From a virus: a DNA stretch of 64,000 nt. Positions 26,703-34,602 of the stretch are shown piece after piece. A program made the position numbers and the translations under genes. Location: the IMG/VR virus record IMGVR_UViG_3300046453_000063, positions 99,995-163,994 of that record. One strand, written 5' to 3'. The notes beneath the pieces were generated by a model. The model made no database searches and was not told where the DNA came from. It saw nothing but the letters and a program-made list of their open reading frames with translations. Position 1 is the stretch's first letter. Each line of letters opens with the position of its first letter.

Positions 26703-26750
26703 TTTAAAAAGTAAATATATATTTACAAATCACATCGTCTATGCTAAAAT
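26703..26750 (+). promoter_or_regulatory. Promoter with SPBRE-like element
   Basis: Element TTTAAAAAGTAAATATATA from 26703, -35 TTTACA (26722-26727), 17 bp, -10 TAAAAT (26745-26750). Confidence 0.7.
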
Positions 26751-26777
26751 TATAACTATCAAGAGGAGGTGAATCCA

Positions 26778-27101
26778 TTGCCAAACTTAGCAACAGCATT
26801 CAATCAATCACAACCAACGCCAATATCACAGCAGCAATCTTTATCTATCATTTCATCACTCACCAAACAATCGGCTTACACCTATTCTTCACACGCTCTA
26901 GAACGCCTTAATCAGTCTGACAGATGCTTCACTGTTGAACGTATGTTATTCATCCTAAAGTTCCCCAAAGCGGTCTCTGAGCCTGTCTACGATGCTAAAT
27001 ATAATGAATATCGCTATTGTGTGAAGGGTTTCAACAAACGCCATGTTGTAGTGGCCCTGAACGCTTCTAACACGGCAATGGTCATAATCACCGTCTATTG
27101 A
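26778..27101 (+). CDS. DUF4258-like protein
   Basis: 107 residues from a TTG 8 nt after AGGAGG; a GTG at 26769 overlaps the site. After a Gln/Ser-rich N-terminus comes SSHALERLNQSDRCFTVERM..LKFPKAVSEPVYDAKYNEYRYCVKG, the DUF4258 pattern (HAleR ... Y....g......VV). The fold is related to RelE/BrnT-type toxins, but no antitoxin gene is adjacent and activity is unproven. Confidence 0.6.
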   Translation: MPNLATAFNQSQPTPISQQQSLSIISSLTKQSAYTYSSHALERLNQSDRCFTVERMLFILKFPKAVSEPVYDAKYNEYRYCVKGFNKRHVVVALNASNTAMVIITVY

Positions 27102-27199
27102 ACCTCTTACAGTGTTACGGTCTTTCCTAGAGCCTCACAGAGCGTTATAATTGATTTTAATACATAGTTACCAATACATTTTACATAGGAGTGTCTACA

Positions 27200-27430
27200 A
27201 TGACCAATAACCAGTACATAACCGATATGATTCTAAATACATTTAAATCTAATAATAAACTGGATCAATTCAAGCACTTCTATAATTTGTCTCATGAGGA
27301 TCTGACTGGAGTTGCTGAAGCTTATAAGCACGGAGCAATGTCAGAAGAAGAAATGCAGGAACAGGTTAAAGTGTTTATGAATGAGTATACTTATAATTTG
27401 ATCGGGTTGATGAGTGGAAAAGGGGAATGA
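27200..27430 (+). CDS. Small helical hypothetical protein
   Basis: 76 residues from the ATG at 27200 (AGGAGTG upstream). Two predicted helical parts; acidic. Contains NLSHEDLTGVAEAYKHGAMSEEEMQEQ. No family recognised. Confidence 0.55.
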   Translation: MTNNQYITDMILNTFKSNNKLDQFKHFYNLSHEDLTGVAEAYKHGAMSEEEMQEQVKVFMNEYTYNLIGLMSGKGE

Positions 27431-27452
27431 GTACATAAAATGGAGTGTGTGA

Positions 27453-27518
27453 TTTAATAAATAAATATAAGGTAAAAAATTAAAAAGTATTGACGATAAC
27501 GAAAAATGATGCTATTAT
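27453..27518 (+). promoter_or_regulatory. Repeat element with separate downstream promoter
   Basis: Element TTTAATAAATAAATATAAG from 27453, but here the -35 TTGACG (27490-27495) lies some 15 bp further down; 17 bp on is -10 TATTAT (27513-27518). The only copy uncoupled from its -35 by this much, apart from 51008. Confidence 0.65.
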
Positions 27519-27572
27519 ATAAATATAAATAAATGAAATTTATAGCCGCAGGGCTTTAACCTTGGGGGTCGC

Positions 27573-27764
27573 ATGACATATACATATTTTAAATACGAAA
27601 TCAAGGTTAATGGTGAAACGGTGCGCAATAATATAAAAGTATCTGCAACAATATTTGCAAAAGAAGATGCTTTAGAACTTTTAAAAGGAAATTTTGGTAG
27701 AGATATTGAAATCATTACTCTGAAAAGAACTACAATGAAAAATTATAAGAATGGACAATTTTAA
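27573..27764 (+). CDS. Small hypothetical protein
   Basis: 63 residues, ATG after GGGGGTCGC. Pattern YFKYEIKVNGETVRNNIKVSATIFAKEDALELLKG suggests a two-strand/one-helix fold similar in style to several other small phage proteins here. Coupled to the next small gene (ATG 2 nt after the stop). Confidence 0.5.
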   Translation: MTYTYFKYEIKVNGETVRNNIKVSATIFAKEDALELLKGNFGRDIEIITLKRTTMKNYKNGQF

Positions 27765-27765
27765 T

Positions 27766-27930
27766 ATGATAAAGGAGATTGAAGTAGGACACACAGTAGA
27801 AGCTTTTGTTAATGATAAATTAATTACAGGAAAAGTGTTTCATAAAGGATTTGATGTATTAACAATACGAACAGAAAATGTGAGAATCAGAATAGAGATT
27901 ACCCCAAAAACAAAAATTAGAAGGGTTTAA
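27766..27930 (+). CDS. Small hypothetical protein (coupled)
   Basis: 54 residues; ATG at 27766, two bases past the previous stop, so probably translated by coupling as no ribosome site precedes it. Beta-rich (VEAFVNDKLITGKVFHKGFDVLTI), possibly SH3-like. The gap 27931-28069 holds no gene. Confidence 0.45.
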   Translation: MIKEIEVGHTVEAFVNDKLITGKVFHKGFDVLTIRTENVRIRIEITPKTKIRRV

Positions 27931-28069
27931 TTTTCTTATGTTAATCTCATGAAATACTTGTTTTATCAAGTTTTTTATGTATAAATATTCATGATAGTAT
28001 GTATAAGGGTGTATAGTGAATGAATAATATACATAAAAATGTATAAATATAATATGATTGATTTCATTG

Positions 28070-28098
28070 AGGGGAGAACGAAGATTCTCTCTTTTTTA
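28070..28098 (+). terminator. Intrinsic terminator
   Basis: AGGGGAGAA CGAAGA TTCTCTCTT (two G-U pairs) continuing into a T-run. Confidence 0.65.
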
Positions 28099-28146
28099 TT
28101 TAATAAATAAATATATGTTGACTTATCACTAACAAAGGTTTATTAT
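28099..28146 (+). promoter_or_regulatory. Promoter with SPBRE-like element (near consensus)
   Basis: Element TTTAATAAATAAATATATG from 28099 into -35 TTGACT (28118-28123), 17 bp, -10 TATTAT (28141-28146). Confidence 0.85.
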
Positions 28147-28192
28147 TATAGATAAGAAGTTAATACATATTAATTACATGGAGGTTTTACAA

Positions 28193-29926
28193 ATGACAAA
28201 AACAATGACAGCAACTACAGCGGCAGCAATTAAGCAAGAATTGAAAGCAACTTTCCCGAATGTTAAATTTTCGGTTCGTAAGTCTGCTAGTGGTGGCTCA
28301 ATTAATGTCAGATGGGAGAACCTGCCAAGCGTTAACGCTGTAAATGCTATTGTTAAGAAGTATGAAAATGTTTCTTATGATCAACATTCCGGTGAAGTTT
28401 TGAGTGGTGGGAATACTTTTGTATTTGCAACAGCCGAATATACACAGGAGTTTAAAAAAGAAGTTGAAAACAGAATGACAGAGTATACTTTAAACAATCA
28501 TACTCATTATTATAGAGGATTTACTGAGGTCGTTAATCAAATGTGGGAAGAACAAACCAGTATGAATGAAGTTGCGGAGATTGAGAAAGTAGTTATAAGA
28601 GAAGAAAAAGAAGTTACGATGACTAATGAATTAGCCAAAGAATTAGTAAATAAATATGTTAAAAATGAAACAACAAAAAAAGAAGAAAATACTCTCACTC
28701 AATATCATTTGCAATTGCAAGAACGAGCAATGAATTTTAAAAAGTCTTTGCCTTCTAATTACTCTGAGTTAATCAATGATGAACTATCTTATGAAATATT
28801 GGTTAATTACTCTGAATCAAATAATGCGGCCGGAGAATATACCGAAACCGTTAGTGGTAAAGAACTAAAAGAATATATCTGGAGTAATCTTGTATTAGAT
28901 ATTGTATCTCCTTTGGTAGCCTCTGAGATCAGCCAGAATATTAATGCATCCGTAGATAATAGTGTATGCGAATCTGTCATAGTCGCTTATAACAACGAAT
29001 TGAACGGTATTGAATTATCATTTTCAGATACTTTGTCCGATGAAATGTTGTCCTCTGTATGTGCAAATGGCTTCAAGTGGAGCAGAAGAAAGAATCTGTT
29101 TTACGCAAAACAATCAGAAAAAACCATTGCGTTCGCAAACTCCCTAAGTGGTAATGACAGTATGCGAACAGCTAATGATACTACTTCTAAGCCTTCTGTA
29201 ATCAATTCTGAACCTGTTTCATATCCAACTATAAACATAGATGATCTTGAGTTATATATTGTTTCAGACGACTTACAACGCCGCTTACACTCATCTAGCA
29301 TGTTTGAGGTGGATTACAAGAAAGAATGTGTAAATGTATTTCAATCAATCCAATCAGAAGCAGTAAAAATAATCGAATCAACAAATGTTGAGTCAATTCA
29401 GTATCAAGTAAAGAAGTATCTGCAATCATTTAAAAAGCGTTATTACGAACAGTACATTAAATCACTTAACCATAAGGCAAATAATCCAGGATGGGCCGTT
29501 ACTGGTAGAGGTGGCTTAAATGTCCGTAGATATAACAAAATGCAGGACAGATATGGCAATATGATTTCTAATCTGTCTGAGATGTCAAAAGAATATGACC
29601 GTAAATTATCACAATTCAAATCAGTAATTAAGAAGCATGAACAAGACCTAAACAAACAAGCTGTAAGCGATTCTGTTAGCTCAAATACTGAACCTGTGCA
29701 ATTTATAACTGAAACAAAAGATATGATATATGTGGGCCGCTCACAGCGTCTTAGAACCTATAATGCTGGAGGATATACTATTGCAAAGTTGTGGGGTTGC
29801 TTCAGAGTGTTTGACGATAAAGGGAAAGAGATCGATGCCAATTTGAAAACAACCAGTAAATTAGACGATGCTAAAAATTATGTTATTTATCTTATCCGTT
29901 CACAGGCAGTTAATCAGGCTGTTTAA
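28193..29926 (+). CDS. LPD29-type large polyvalent-protein-like protein
   Basis: 577 residues from the ATG at 28193 (ATGGAGG upstream). N-terminus AAAIKQELKATFPNVKFSVRKSASGGSINVRWENLPS is the LPD29 domain of large polyvalent proteins. Residues 255-320 hold ELSFSDTLSDEMLSSVCANG and FKWSRRKNLFYAKQ, a module often found with ArdC-like and other mobile-element anti-defence proteins. Long helical middle and a small beta-rich C-terminus. Polyvalent proteins are often injected or early counter-defence factors; the specific role here is unknown. Confidence 0.65.
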   Translation: MTKTMTATTAAAIKQELKATFPNVKFSVRKSASGGSINVRWENLPSVNAVNAIVKKYENVSYDQHSGEVLSGGNTFVFATAEYTQEFKKEVENRMTEYTLNNHTHYYRGFTEVVNQMWEEQTSMNEVAEIEKVVIREEKEVTMTNELAKELVNKYVKNETTKKEENTLTQYHLQLQERAMNFKKSLPSNYSELINDELSYEILVNYSESNNAAGEYTETVSGKELKEYIWSNLVLDIVSPLVASEISQNINASVDNSVCESVIVAYNNELNGIELSFSDTLSDEMLSSVCANGFKWSRRKNLFYAKQSEKTIAFANSLSGNDSMRTANDTTSKPSVINSEPVSYPTINIDDLELYIVSDDLQRRLHSSSMFEVDYKKECVNVFQSIQSEAVKIIESTNVESIQYQVKKYLQSFKKRYYEQYIKSLNHKANNPGWAVTGRGGLNVRRYNKMQDRYGNMISNLSEMSKEYDRKLSQFKSVIKKHEQDLNKQAVSDSVSSNTEPVQFITETKDMIYVGRSQRLRTYNAGGYTIAKLWGCFRVFDDKGKEIDANLKTTSKLDDAKNYVIYLIRSQAVNQAV

Positions 29927-29945
29927 CATAAAGGAGGCTTTTCTC

Positions 29946-30110
29946 ATGATTCAAGCAATCAACAAAATTCTCCCTATTCCCAGTAAATCAAACTTTACCA
30001 AAACTATGCAACATGAATCTAAACTCAAAAAGAAAATCAAAAAACTAAACAAAACAGACGTTTATACGTCATTTGCAGATCAACTTGAAATGGCCTGTAA
30101 ATTCAACTAA
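29946..30110 (+). CDS. Small basic hypothetical protein
   Basis: 54 residues from the ATG at 29946 after AAAGGAGGC. Strongly basic centre (ESKLKKKIKKLNK). Follows the LPD29 gene by 19 bp, so same transcript. Confidence 0.5.
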   Translation: MIQAINKILPIPSKSNFTKTMQHESKLKKKIKKLNKTDVYTSFADQLEMACKFN

Positions 30111-30138
30111 ATAATAAATATACAGAGGTGACTATATA

Positions 30139-30294
30139 ATGAAAATGAAAACAATCAAGCTTGTGAAGCGTGATGGATCGGTTATCCTCAAATGTGAAGG
30201 TGATAACATGAAGGTGCTTGAACTTGCTACATGCTGCAAACACGATATTGTTTGTGATTATGGTGATGTTGTAGAGATTAAGGTTAGTGCATGA
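30139..30294 (+). CDS. Small hypothetical protein
   Basis: 51 residues; ATG at 30139 behind AGAGGTG. Beta-rich with three Cys in TCCKHDIVC; might bind metal or be redox-sensitive. No family recognised. Confidence 0.5.
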   Translation: MKMKTIKLVKRDGSVILKCEGDNMKVLELATCCKHDIVCDYGDVVEIKVSA

Positions 30295-30318
30295 TCTGAT
30301 AAAACACTTATTTCAAAT

Positions 30319-30367
30319 AAATAATAAGTAAATATATGTTGAATAATACATAAACGTATGTTATACT
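30319..30367 (+). promoter_or_regulatory. Promoter with SPBRE-like element
   Basis: Element AATAATAAGTAAATATATG from 30319, -35 TTGAAT (30339-30344), 17 bp, -10 TATACT (30362-30367). Confidence 0.75.
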
Positions 30368-30396
30368 TTAGGTATCCCATAGAAGAGGTGATACAT

Positions 30397-30684
30397 ATGG
30401 ATAGAGCAATGGAGTTATCAGAAAGAATTAAGGCAAAAGCACAGGAGCGCAAGGAACGTGAAAAGTGCGCCAAGTATACAGATGTTAAACTTGAAGGAAC
30501 GAACGCACTTCAGGCCGGATTCACAAAAAGCGGGAAGAGAGTCGTTTTTGAGTCTTGTATGGGGTTTTCGTCACAGAGCATGTATGGAGCCGGAACTTTC
30601 AGTGTGTATGATGGGAACGAAAGAAAAGTCATCTTTACAAAAGGATACCCATCAAAAGCACTCGAATATATGATGAATAACTAA
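30397..30684 (+). CDS. Hypothetical protein
   Basis: 95 residues from the ATG at 30397 (AGAGGTG upstream; an earlier ATG overlaps the -10). Basic helix (ERIKAKAQERKEREKCAK) then a Gly-rich beta part (GFTKSGKRVVFESCMGFSSQ). Its stop is the start of a terminator stem. Confidence 0.55.
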   Translation: MDRAMELSERIKAKAQERKEREKCAKYTDVKLEGTNALQAGFTKSGKRVVFESCMGFSSQSMYGAGTFSVYDGNERKVIFTKGYPSKALEYMMNN

Positions 30685-30716
30685 GAGGTCGAAATGACCT
30701 CTTATAATCTCTTTTT
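30683..30716 (+). terminator. Intrinsic terminator
   Basis: AAGAGGTC GAAAT GACCTCTT, with the T-run (CTCTTTTTT) about 8 nt downstream. Confidence 0.65.
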
Positions 30717-30743
30717 TGAATAAATACATGGAGTGTGATACAT

Positions 30744-31028
30744 ATGACAACCGCAACATTAACACCAGTCAAGAAAGAAACTCCAATTGAAACGCTGATC
30801 AAGAGAGCTTCTAAGGCCGTTTCCGCTGCAACTGATGGAGACATCAAGTGTAATGAATACACCGTCACAGAGCTTCGTAGAGTGTTTCTAGAACTTGCTG
30901 AAGATGGAGTCTGGGCAGCATACAAAGGGAATGGAATGTTTGAGGATGAGTATACCGAAATGCACATAGATGAGATGTCGGATAGATGGATTGCTAGAAA
31001 ATTGATTTGGGAATATGAATGTGAATAG
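30744..31028 (+). CDS. Hypothetical protein
   Basis: 94 residues from the ATG at 30744 (GGAGTG upstream). Helix-rich: PIETLIKRASKAVSAATDG, then TELRRVFLELAEDGVWAAYKG and a Trp-containing C-terminus. Unknown function. Confidence 0.55.
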   Translation: MTTATLTPVKKETPIETLIKRASKAVSAATDGDIKCNEYTVTELRRVFLELAEDGVWAAYKGNGMFEDEYTEMHIDEMSDRWIARKLIWEYECE

Positions 31029-31029
31029 A

Positions 31030-31077
31030 TTTAAAGAGTAAATATATGTAGACAAAGAAAAATATATGTGATATGAT
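31030..31077 (+). promoter_or_regulatory. Promoter with SPBRE-like element
   Basis: Element TTTAAAGAGTAAATATATG from 31030, -35 TAGACA (31049-31054), 17 bp, -10 TATGAT (31072-31077). Confidence 0.75.
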
Positions 31078-31108
31078 GTAAATATCAAATGAAGCGGAGA
31101 TGATACAT

Positions 31109-31279
31109 ATGAAATATCTAACGCTCAAGAATATGGAAAAGGCAACCAAAATGATTGCAGATAAAGGATATGAGTGGAACAAGGCAAATCAAATTTCAAT
31201 TGATTGTTTCGAAAAATCAAAAAGAGCTGGAATGTCTGTTGAGTTTTTCATTTCTAAAATTGAAATAAAGACACTGTAA
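31109..31279 (+). CDS. Small hypothetical protein
   Basis: 56 residues; ATG at 31109 after CGGAGATGATACAT. Short helix then strand pattern (KMIADKGYEWNKANQISID). First of three small genes in one unit. Confidence 0.5.
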   Translation: MKYLTLKNMEKATKMIADKGYEWNKANQISIDCFEKSKRAGMSVEFFISKIEIKTL

Positions 31280-31325
31280 AATGATAATTTCATAAGAATA
31301 AAAATAAGATAATGGAGGAATTATA

Positions 31326-31538
31326 ATGAAAATTAATAAAAAGAGTTTCCCTAAATGGGTCGATGTTGATAGTGCTGATGTTTTAAATCGTCTTAAGGGT
31401 ACAAAAGGATTAGAAACTAACTATCAACATGATATAGATTCAAATTCAAATGGACTTATGTATAGAATGGAATTTAATTACGGAACTTTGAAATGGGATT
31501 GTATAGATGTGTTTCAGAATGGATTTAAAATCACATAA
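31326..31538 (+). CDS. Small hypothetical protein
   Basis: 70 residues, ATG after ATGGAGGAATTATA. Contains FPKWVDVDSADVLNRLKGTKG and YRMEFNYGTLKWDCID. Unknown. Confidence 0.5.
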   Translation: MKINKKSFPKWVDVDSADVLNRLKGTKGLETNYQHDIDSNSNGLMYRMEFNYGTLKWDCIDVFQNGFKIT

Positions 31539-31645
31539 ACGAAGTTATAGGATTTGTAGACAAGTATGATAAAAACAAGATTTTACGCAAATTATTAATT
31601 ATGTTATTGTGAAAATAAAATAGTTAAAAAAGGAGATAGACATAC

Positions 31646-31843
31646 ATGGTTAGGTATAAGGCGGTAATTTTTGAAACAAAACGAATTGAATTGGAATTTG
31701 AGGCAAGTAGCATGGAAGAAGCAAAACAAAATGTCAGACAAAATAAAGAGAATGCAGGGGAAATAATTAGAGAATTACCAATTGAAAAGGAGGCTAGAAT
31801 TACAAGTGATGCGGATAGGGTACATGTGGTATTTCTAGCATAA
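31646..31843 (+). CDS. Small hypothetical protein
   Basis: 65 residues, ATG after AAAGGAGATAGACATAC. Pattern YKAVIFETKRIELEFEASSMEEAKQNV is the beta-beta-helix arrangement seen in several small phage proteins of this window (for example 39465 and 60904). Followed by a terminator. Confidence 0.5.
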   Translation: MVRYKAVIFETKRIELEFEASSMEEAKQNVRQNKENAGEIIRELPIEKEARITSDADRVHVVFLA

Positions 31844-31905
31844 TGATGCAATAAATAGGATAGATACTTTAAAATTTAACTTTATCATAATAAGAATGAA
31901 TATTT

Positions 31906-31938
31906 ATACGATACTTAGTTTATAAGTGTCGTATTTTT
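31906..31938 (+). terminator. Intrinsic terminator
   Basis: ATACGATACT / AGTGTCGTAT (one G-U pair) and a T-run. The upper stem ACGATAC is shared with the terminator at 32739. Confidence 0.75.
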
Positions 31939-31981
31939 CATGAAAATATACACAAAAGAGTATTAATATTCTATACAACAA

Positions 31982-32025
31982 TTTAATGAATAAATATATA
32001 CAAATAAATAAAAGTGTGATATGAT
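31982..32025 (+). promoter_or_regulatory. Promoter with SPBRE-like element
   Basis: Element TTTAATGAATAAATATATAC from 31982 and extended -10 TGATATGAT ending 32025; nearly identical to the promoter at 14477. Confidence 0.7.
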
Positions 32026-32060
32026 GTATTCATAAGATTAATACATAGGAGGTAAGGAAC

Positions 32061-32246
32061 ATGAAATTTGAGCGTGGAGTACCATATGAAATCACGTATA
32101 AGGACATAAAGAAATCGAAGGTTGGAACGTATCTCTGTTCAAGTGATGGAGTTAATATATTTTTTGATATAACCGGTGAATTTTGTGTAAGTGATACGTT
32201 CATCAAAAATGGTCGTGTCAATATTGAAGAAATAGCAGACATTTAG
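32061..32246 (+). CDS. Small protein, paralogue of the gene at 25332
   Basis: 61 residues, ATG behind AGGAGGTAAGGAAC. Aligns end to end with the protein at 25332-25535 (G..Y.I.Y ... V.TYL.SSDGVNIFFDITGEF ... SDTFIKNGRV.IEEI). Unknown function. Confidence 0.65.
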   Translation: MKFERGVPYEITYKDIKKSKVGTYLCSSDGVNIFFDITGEFCVSDTFIKNGRVNIEEIADI

Positions 32247-32278
32247 TGAATTACTCATTTTAATAGGAGTGAAATCCC

Positions 32279-32503
32279 ATGACAGATAAAGTTATATGTA
32301 AATATATGAGTTTGGTAATTAGGAATTCAAAAGCAAAATTCCTTTATGATAAAACATCTGTTGAAGGACATACGTTTATCAGAGAGGATTGGAAAAATGG
32401 CTTTACAATAACAGAAGAGGTTTTTCAACATCTTCTTGATGGGAATAAAATAAAGGCTAACTTTGGAGTATCAAAAGGAGTGTTTTGGTTAACAACACGA
32501 TAA
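32279..32503 (+). CDS. Small hypothetical protein
   Basis: 74 residues, ATG behind ATAGGAGTGAAATCCC. Contains RNSKAKFLYDKTSVEGHTFI and VFQHLLDGNKIKANFGVSKG. Unknown. It ends the unit; 441 gene-free bases follow, carrying ACTTCAT/ATGAAGT arms (around 32551-32615), a small GAATC/GATTC hairpin near 32672 and a terminator. Confidence 0.5.
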   Translation: MTDKVICKYMSLVIRNSKAKFLYDKTSVEGHTFIREDWKNGFTITEEVFQHLLDGNKIKANFGVSKGVFWLTTR

Positions 32504-32738
32504 ACGAGTTATGATCACCTCAAGGATAAATAATTTAGGTATCCACTTCATAGGCCCCTGCCTCAATAGTATACTAAGTATTAAATGAAGTTGGCTGGAT
32601 AGGAGCGAGATTTTGTGATAAATAAAAGATGGTTTAAATGGTCTGTAGTAGTGAAAACGGAATCCTAAGATTCAATTGGTAGAACCTGATAAAACCCGTC
32701 TTTTACGTAAACTTTATAAGCACATATGCTTATATGAT

Positions 32739-32768
32739 ACGATACTTGATAAACAGGTATCGTTTTTT
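32739..32768 (+). terminator. Intrinsic terminator
   Basis: ACGATAC / GTATCGT stem with an 11-nt loop, then six T. Confidence 0.85.
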
Positions 32769-32841
32769 AATTTATATTGAAAAATATTTAAAAATAAAAA
32801 TATGTCAATGAAAAATATTTATTGCTTTTAATCAAAACCCA

Positions 32842-32896
32842 TTGACGTACATACGACAGTGTGGTATATTTATATCAAGAAGTCGCACATACGACA
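32842..32896 (+). promoter_or_regulatory. Promoter with direct-repeat operator candidate
   Basis: -35 TTGACG, 17-bp spacer, -10 TATATT within 32842-32870. ACATACGACA occurs in the spacer and again about 37 bp downstream (ending near 32896). The repeat element of other promoters is absent, so this unit may follow a different regulator. Confidence 0.65.
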
Positions 32897-32944
32897 AAAA
32901 AGCCGCAGCTACAATAGGGTAGCGGGTACAGGGAGCTAATTAAA

Positions 32945-33112
32945 ATGCAAATTCAAACTTTTACCGCAGTAAAGTCGCTATGGCCTAATATGGAAGGTAA
33001 CGCTTATTGGACTATTACAGATGGAGTTGTTGAAAAGGGAGAATTCGGAAGCGAAAAGGAAGCCATTGACAACATGGAGCGGATCATTGGTAATTGGCGG
33101 TGTGATTCCTAA
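32945..33112 (+). CDS. Small hypothetical protein
   Basis: 55 residues; ATG at 32945 after AGGGAGC. Pattern YWTITDGVVEKGEFGSEKEAIDNMERI again suggests beta-beta-helix. Its TAA overlaps the next ATG (TAATG), so it is coupled to the wHTH gene. Confidence 0.55.
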   Translation: MQIQTFTAVKSLWPNMEGNAYWTITDGVVEKGEFGSEKEAIDNMERIIGNWRCDS

Positions 33113-33582
33113 TGGATATTCGTAGTGTTAAATTTGCACAGTTAATGGCAATTGCGAATGTTCTAGGGGAAAGAGTCATTGACAGGAATGAGTACGGAAT
33201 GGGAAAAGAAGTTGGAATAGCTGGTGTGCATTTGACCAACATGCAACGAAAGCCAGCCATCACCTTAGAGCGCATTCACCGGGATCTGATGGAGCATGCG
33301 GAGAGGTTTGGAAAACATGAATTGGTTCTCCTAGATATGTTTGGGGAGATCATGGCAGATTTATCAGTGGAAGAATTCACAAACGAACCGTTGGATAAGA
33401 AATACTTACACGCCTATTACATCCAGCAAAACGCACTGGCGCAGGTGACAACCGTTAAGGGGTACGCTTTAAAGTCTGGATTAAACATTCGCACAATTCA
33501 GAGGATGTGTGTAGACGGAAGTTTAAAAGCTAAAAATGAATATGGAGTATGGTTAATTGAAGATACAGAAGAAAATCAATGA
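33112..33582 (+). CDS. Protein with C-terminal excisionase-like wHTH
   Basis: 156 residues. The N-terminal 100 residues are an unrecognised helical domain (VGIAGVHLTNMQRKPAITLE); the C-terminus, VKGYALKSGLNIRTIQRMCVDGSLKAKNEYGVWLI, fits the MerR/excisionase wing-helix pattern (helix, turn, recognition helix, wing). The unit uses a promoter without the common repeat element and its codon use is less AT-rich, suggesting a separately acquired cassette. Role as regulator or recombination directionality factor is inference. Confidence 0.6.
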   Translation: MDIRSVKFAQLMAIANVLGERVIDRNEYGMGKEVGIAGVHLTNMQRKPAITLERIHRDLMEHAERFGKHELVLLDMFGEIMADLSVEEFTNEPLDKKYLHAYYIQQNALAQVTTVKGYALKSGLNIRTIQRMCVDGSLKAKNEYGVWLIEDTEENQ

Positions 33583-33590
33583 GGATTATT

Positions 33591-33704
33591 ATGTTAGATG
33601 TATTTGTGGAACCCATAATCACAACACACGGTCACAATAGGCCATTACTTACGCGATTTCCAGCGATGTGTTACTATGGCAGAAAGAGCTGTAGGAGGCG
33701 TTAG
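33591..33704 (+). CDS. Very small basic protein
   Basis: 37 residues, ATG at 33591 (GAGGATTATT upstream), with an Arg/Cys-rich end (CYYGRKSCRRR). Its stop at 33704 is two bases before the next ATG, and the AGGAGG for that ATG lies inside this gene, so the two are coupled. Confidence 0.45.
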   Translation: MLDVFVEPIITTHGHNRPLLTRFPAMCYYGRKSCRRR

Positions 33705-33705
33705 A

Positions 33706-33960
33706 ATGGCTTATACAACGTGTAGGGATGAATTGCTGAAGACAGTCAAAAAGCTTGTGAAAGATAAAGGTAAGAATGAATTCACACCTATTGAAGTCTT
33801 AACCTTAATGTTGCAAAACGGGTCTAATTACAATGTAAAAACGATACGAACACATATTGTTTCAAAGTGCTGCATTAACGCAAATCAGAATCATATTGAA
33901 GTATTTAATGATTACCGGAGACTGGAACGAGGAAAGTATGAGTTGATTAATTTTGAATAA
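33706..33960 (+). CDS. DUF7669-like protein
   Basis: 84 residues from the ATG at 33706, 7 nt after GGAGG (an upstream ATG at 33676 lacks a site). The pattern NEFTPIEVLTLMLQNGSNYNVKTIRTHIVSKCCINA ... RLERGKYELI matches a short winged-helix-like domain seen in restriction-associated and phage proteins. Function unknown. Confidence 0.6.
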   Translation: MAYTTCRDELLKTVKKLVKDKGKNEFTPIEVLTLMLQNGSNYNVKTIRTHIVSKCCINANQNHIEVFNDYRRLERGKYELINFE

Positions 33961-33996
33961 GGAATAAAATTCTTAGTGAATTGATCATTGAGCATA

Positions 33997-34046
33997 TTTT
34001 AATTAATAAATATATGTTTGACAAGAACGGATATGTGGTGTATTAT
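33997..34046 (+). promoter_or_regulatory. Promoter with SPBRE-like element
   Basis: Element TTTTAATTAATAAATATATG from 33997, -35 TTGACA (34018-34023), 17 bp, -10 TATTAT (34041-34046). Confidence 0.85.
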
Positions 34047-34091
34047 AGTAGATAAGAAGAGAACACAATACATAGTGCGGAGGCGGTAACA

Positions 34092-34319
34092 ATGACAGGT
34101 GAAAATTTTAAAATGTTGAATCGTAAAAATTCGAAGATCGAAAGTTTGAAAAATGAATTAGAAAATGCAAAAGAAGCATTTACCAAATATTCTAAAAAAG
34201 GCGAAGATGAAAATTGGTCTTGGGATCAATTGCACAAGTTAGAAGATGAGGCTAAAATGATAGAGTACAGACTGGATTGTGAAATTTACGAAGACAACAG
34301 ACGAAGAAACTGGAAGTAG
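34092..34319 (+). CDS. Small coiled-coil protein
   Basis: 75 residues, ATG after GCGGAGGCGGTAAC. Continuous charged helix (SKIESLKNELENAKEAFTK ... KLEDEAKMIEYRLD). Unknown. Confidence 0.5.
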   Translation: MTGENFKMLNRKNSKIESLKNELENAKEAFTKYSKKGEDENWSWDQLHKLEDEAKMIEYRLDCEIYEDNRRRNWK

Positions 34320-34336
34320 GGGGATGGGAAATAAGT

Positions 34337-34552
34337 ATGAATAAAAGTGATTTTAAAGAAGGATACAAACAAGGCGAAATGAAAGAAGCGGTTTCTGCAC
34401 TTCGAAATCTTTACAAAATATATGATCAGATTACACCAGCACCACACAAAAATGATTACATAAATACTTACATTGCAGATCTTGAACATTTCACAGGCAA
34501 GAATCGTAAATACTTTGATAATGAAGAAGATGCTTTTTCAGAAGAATTTTAA
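34337..34552 (+). CDS. Small hypothetical protein
   Basis: 71 residues, ATG 17 bp after the previous stop behind GGGGGATGGG. Mixed helix with an acidic end (NEEDAFSEEF). Unknown. Confidence 0.5.
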   Translation: MNKSDFKEGYKQGEMKEAVSALRNLYKIYDQITPAPHKNDYINTYIADLEHFTGKNRKYFDNEEDAFSEEF

Positions 34553-34602
34553 ATAACTATGTAAAAATTTTAATTTCACTATAAGACGGAGAGTGGAAAA
34601 GT

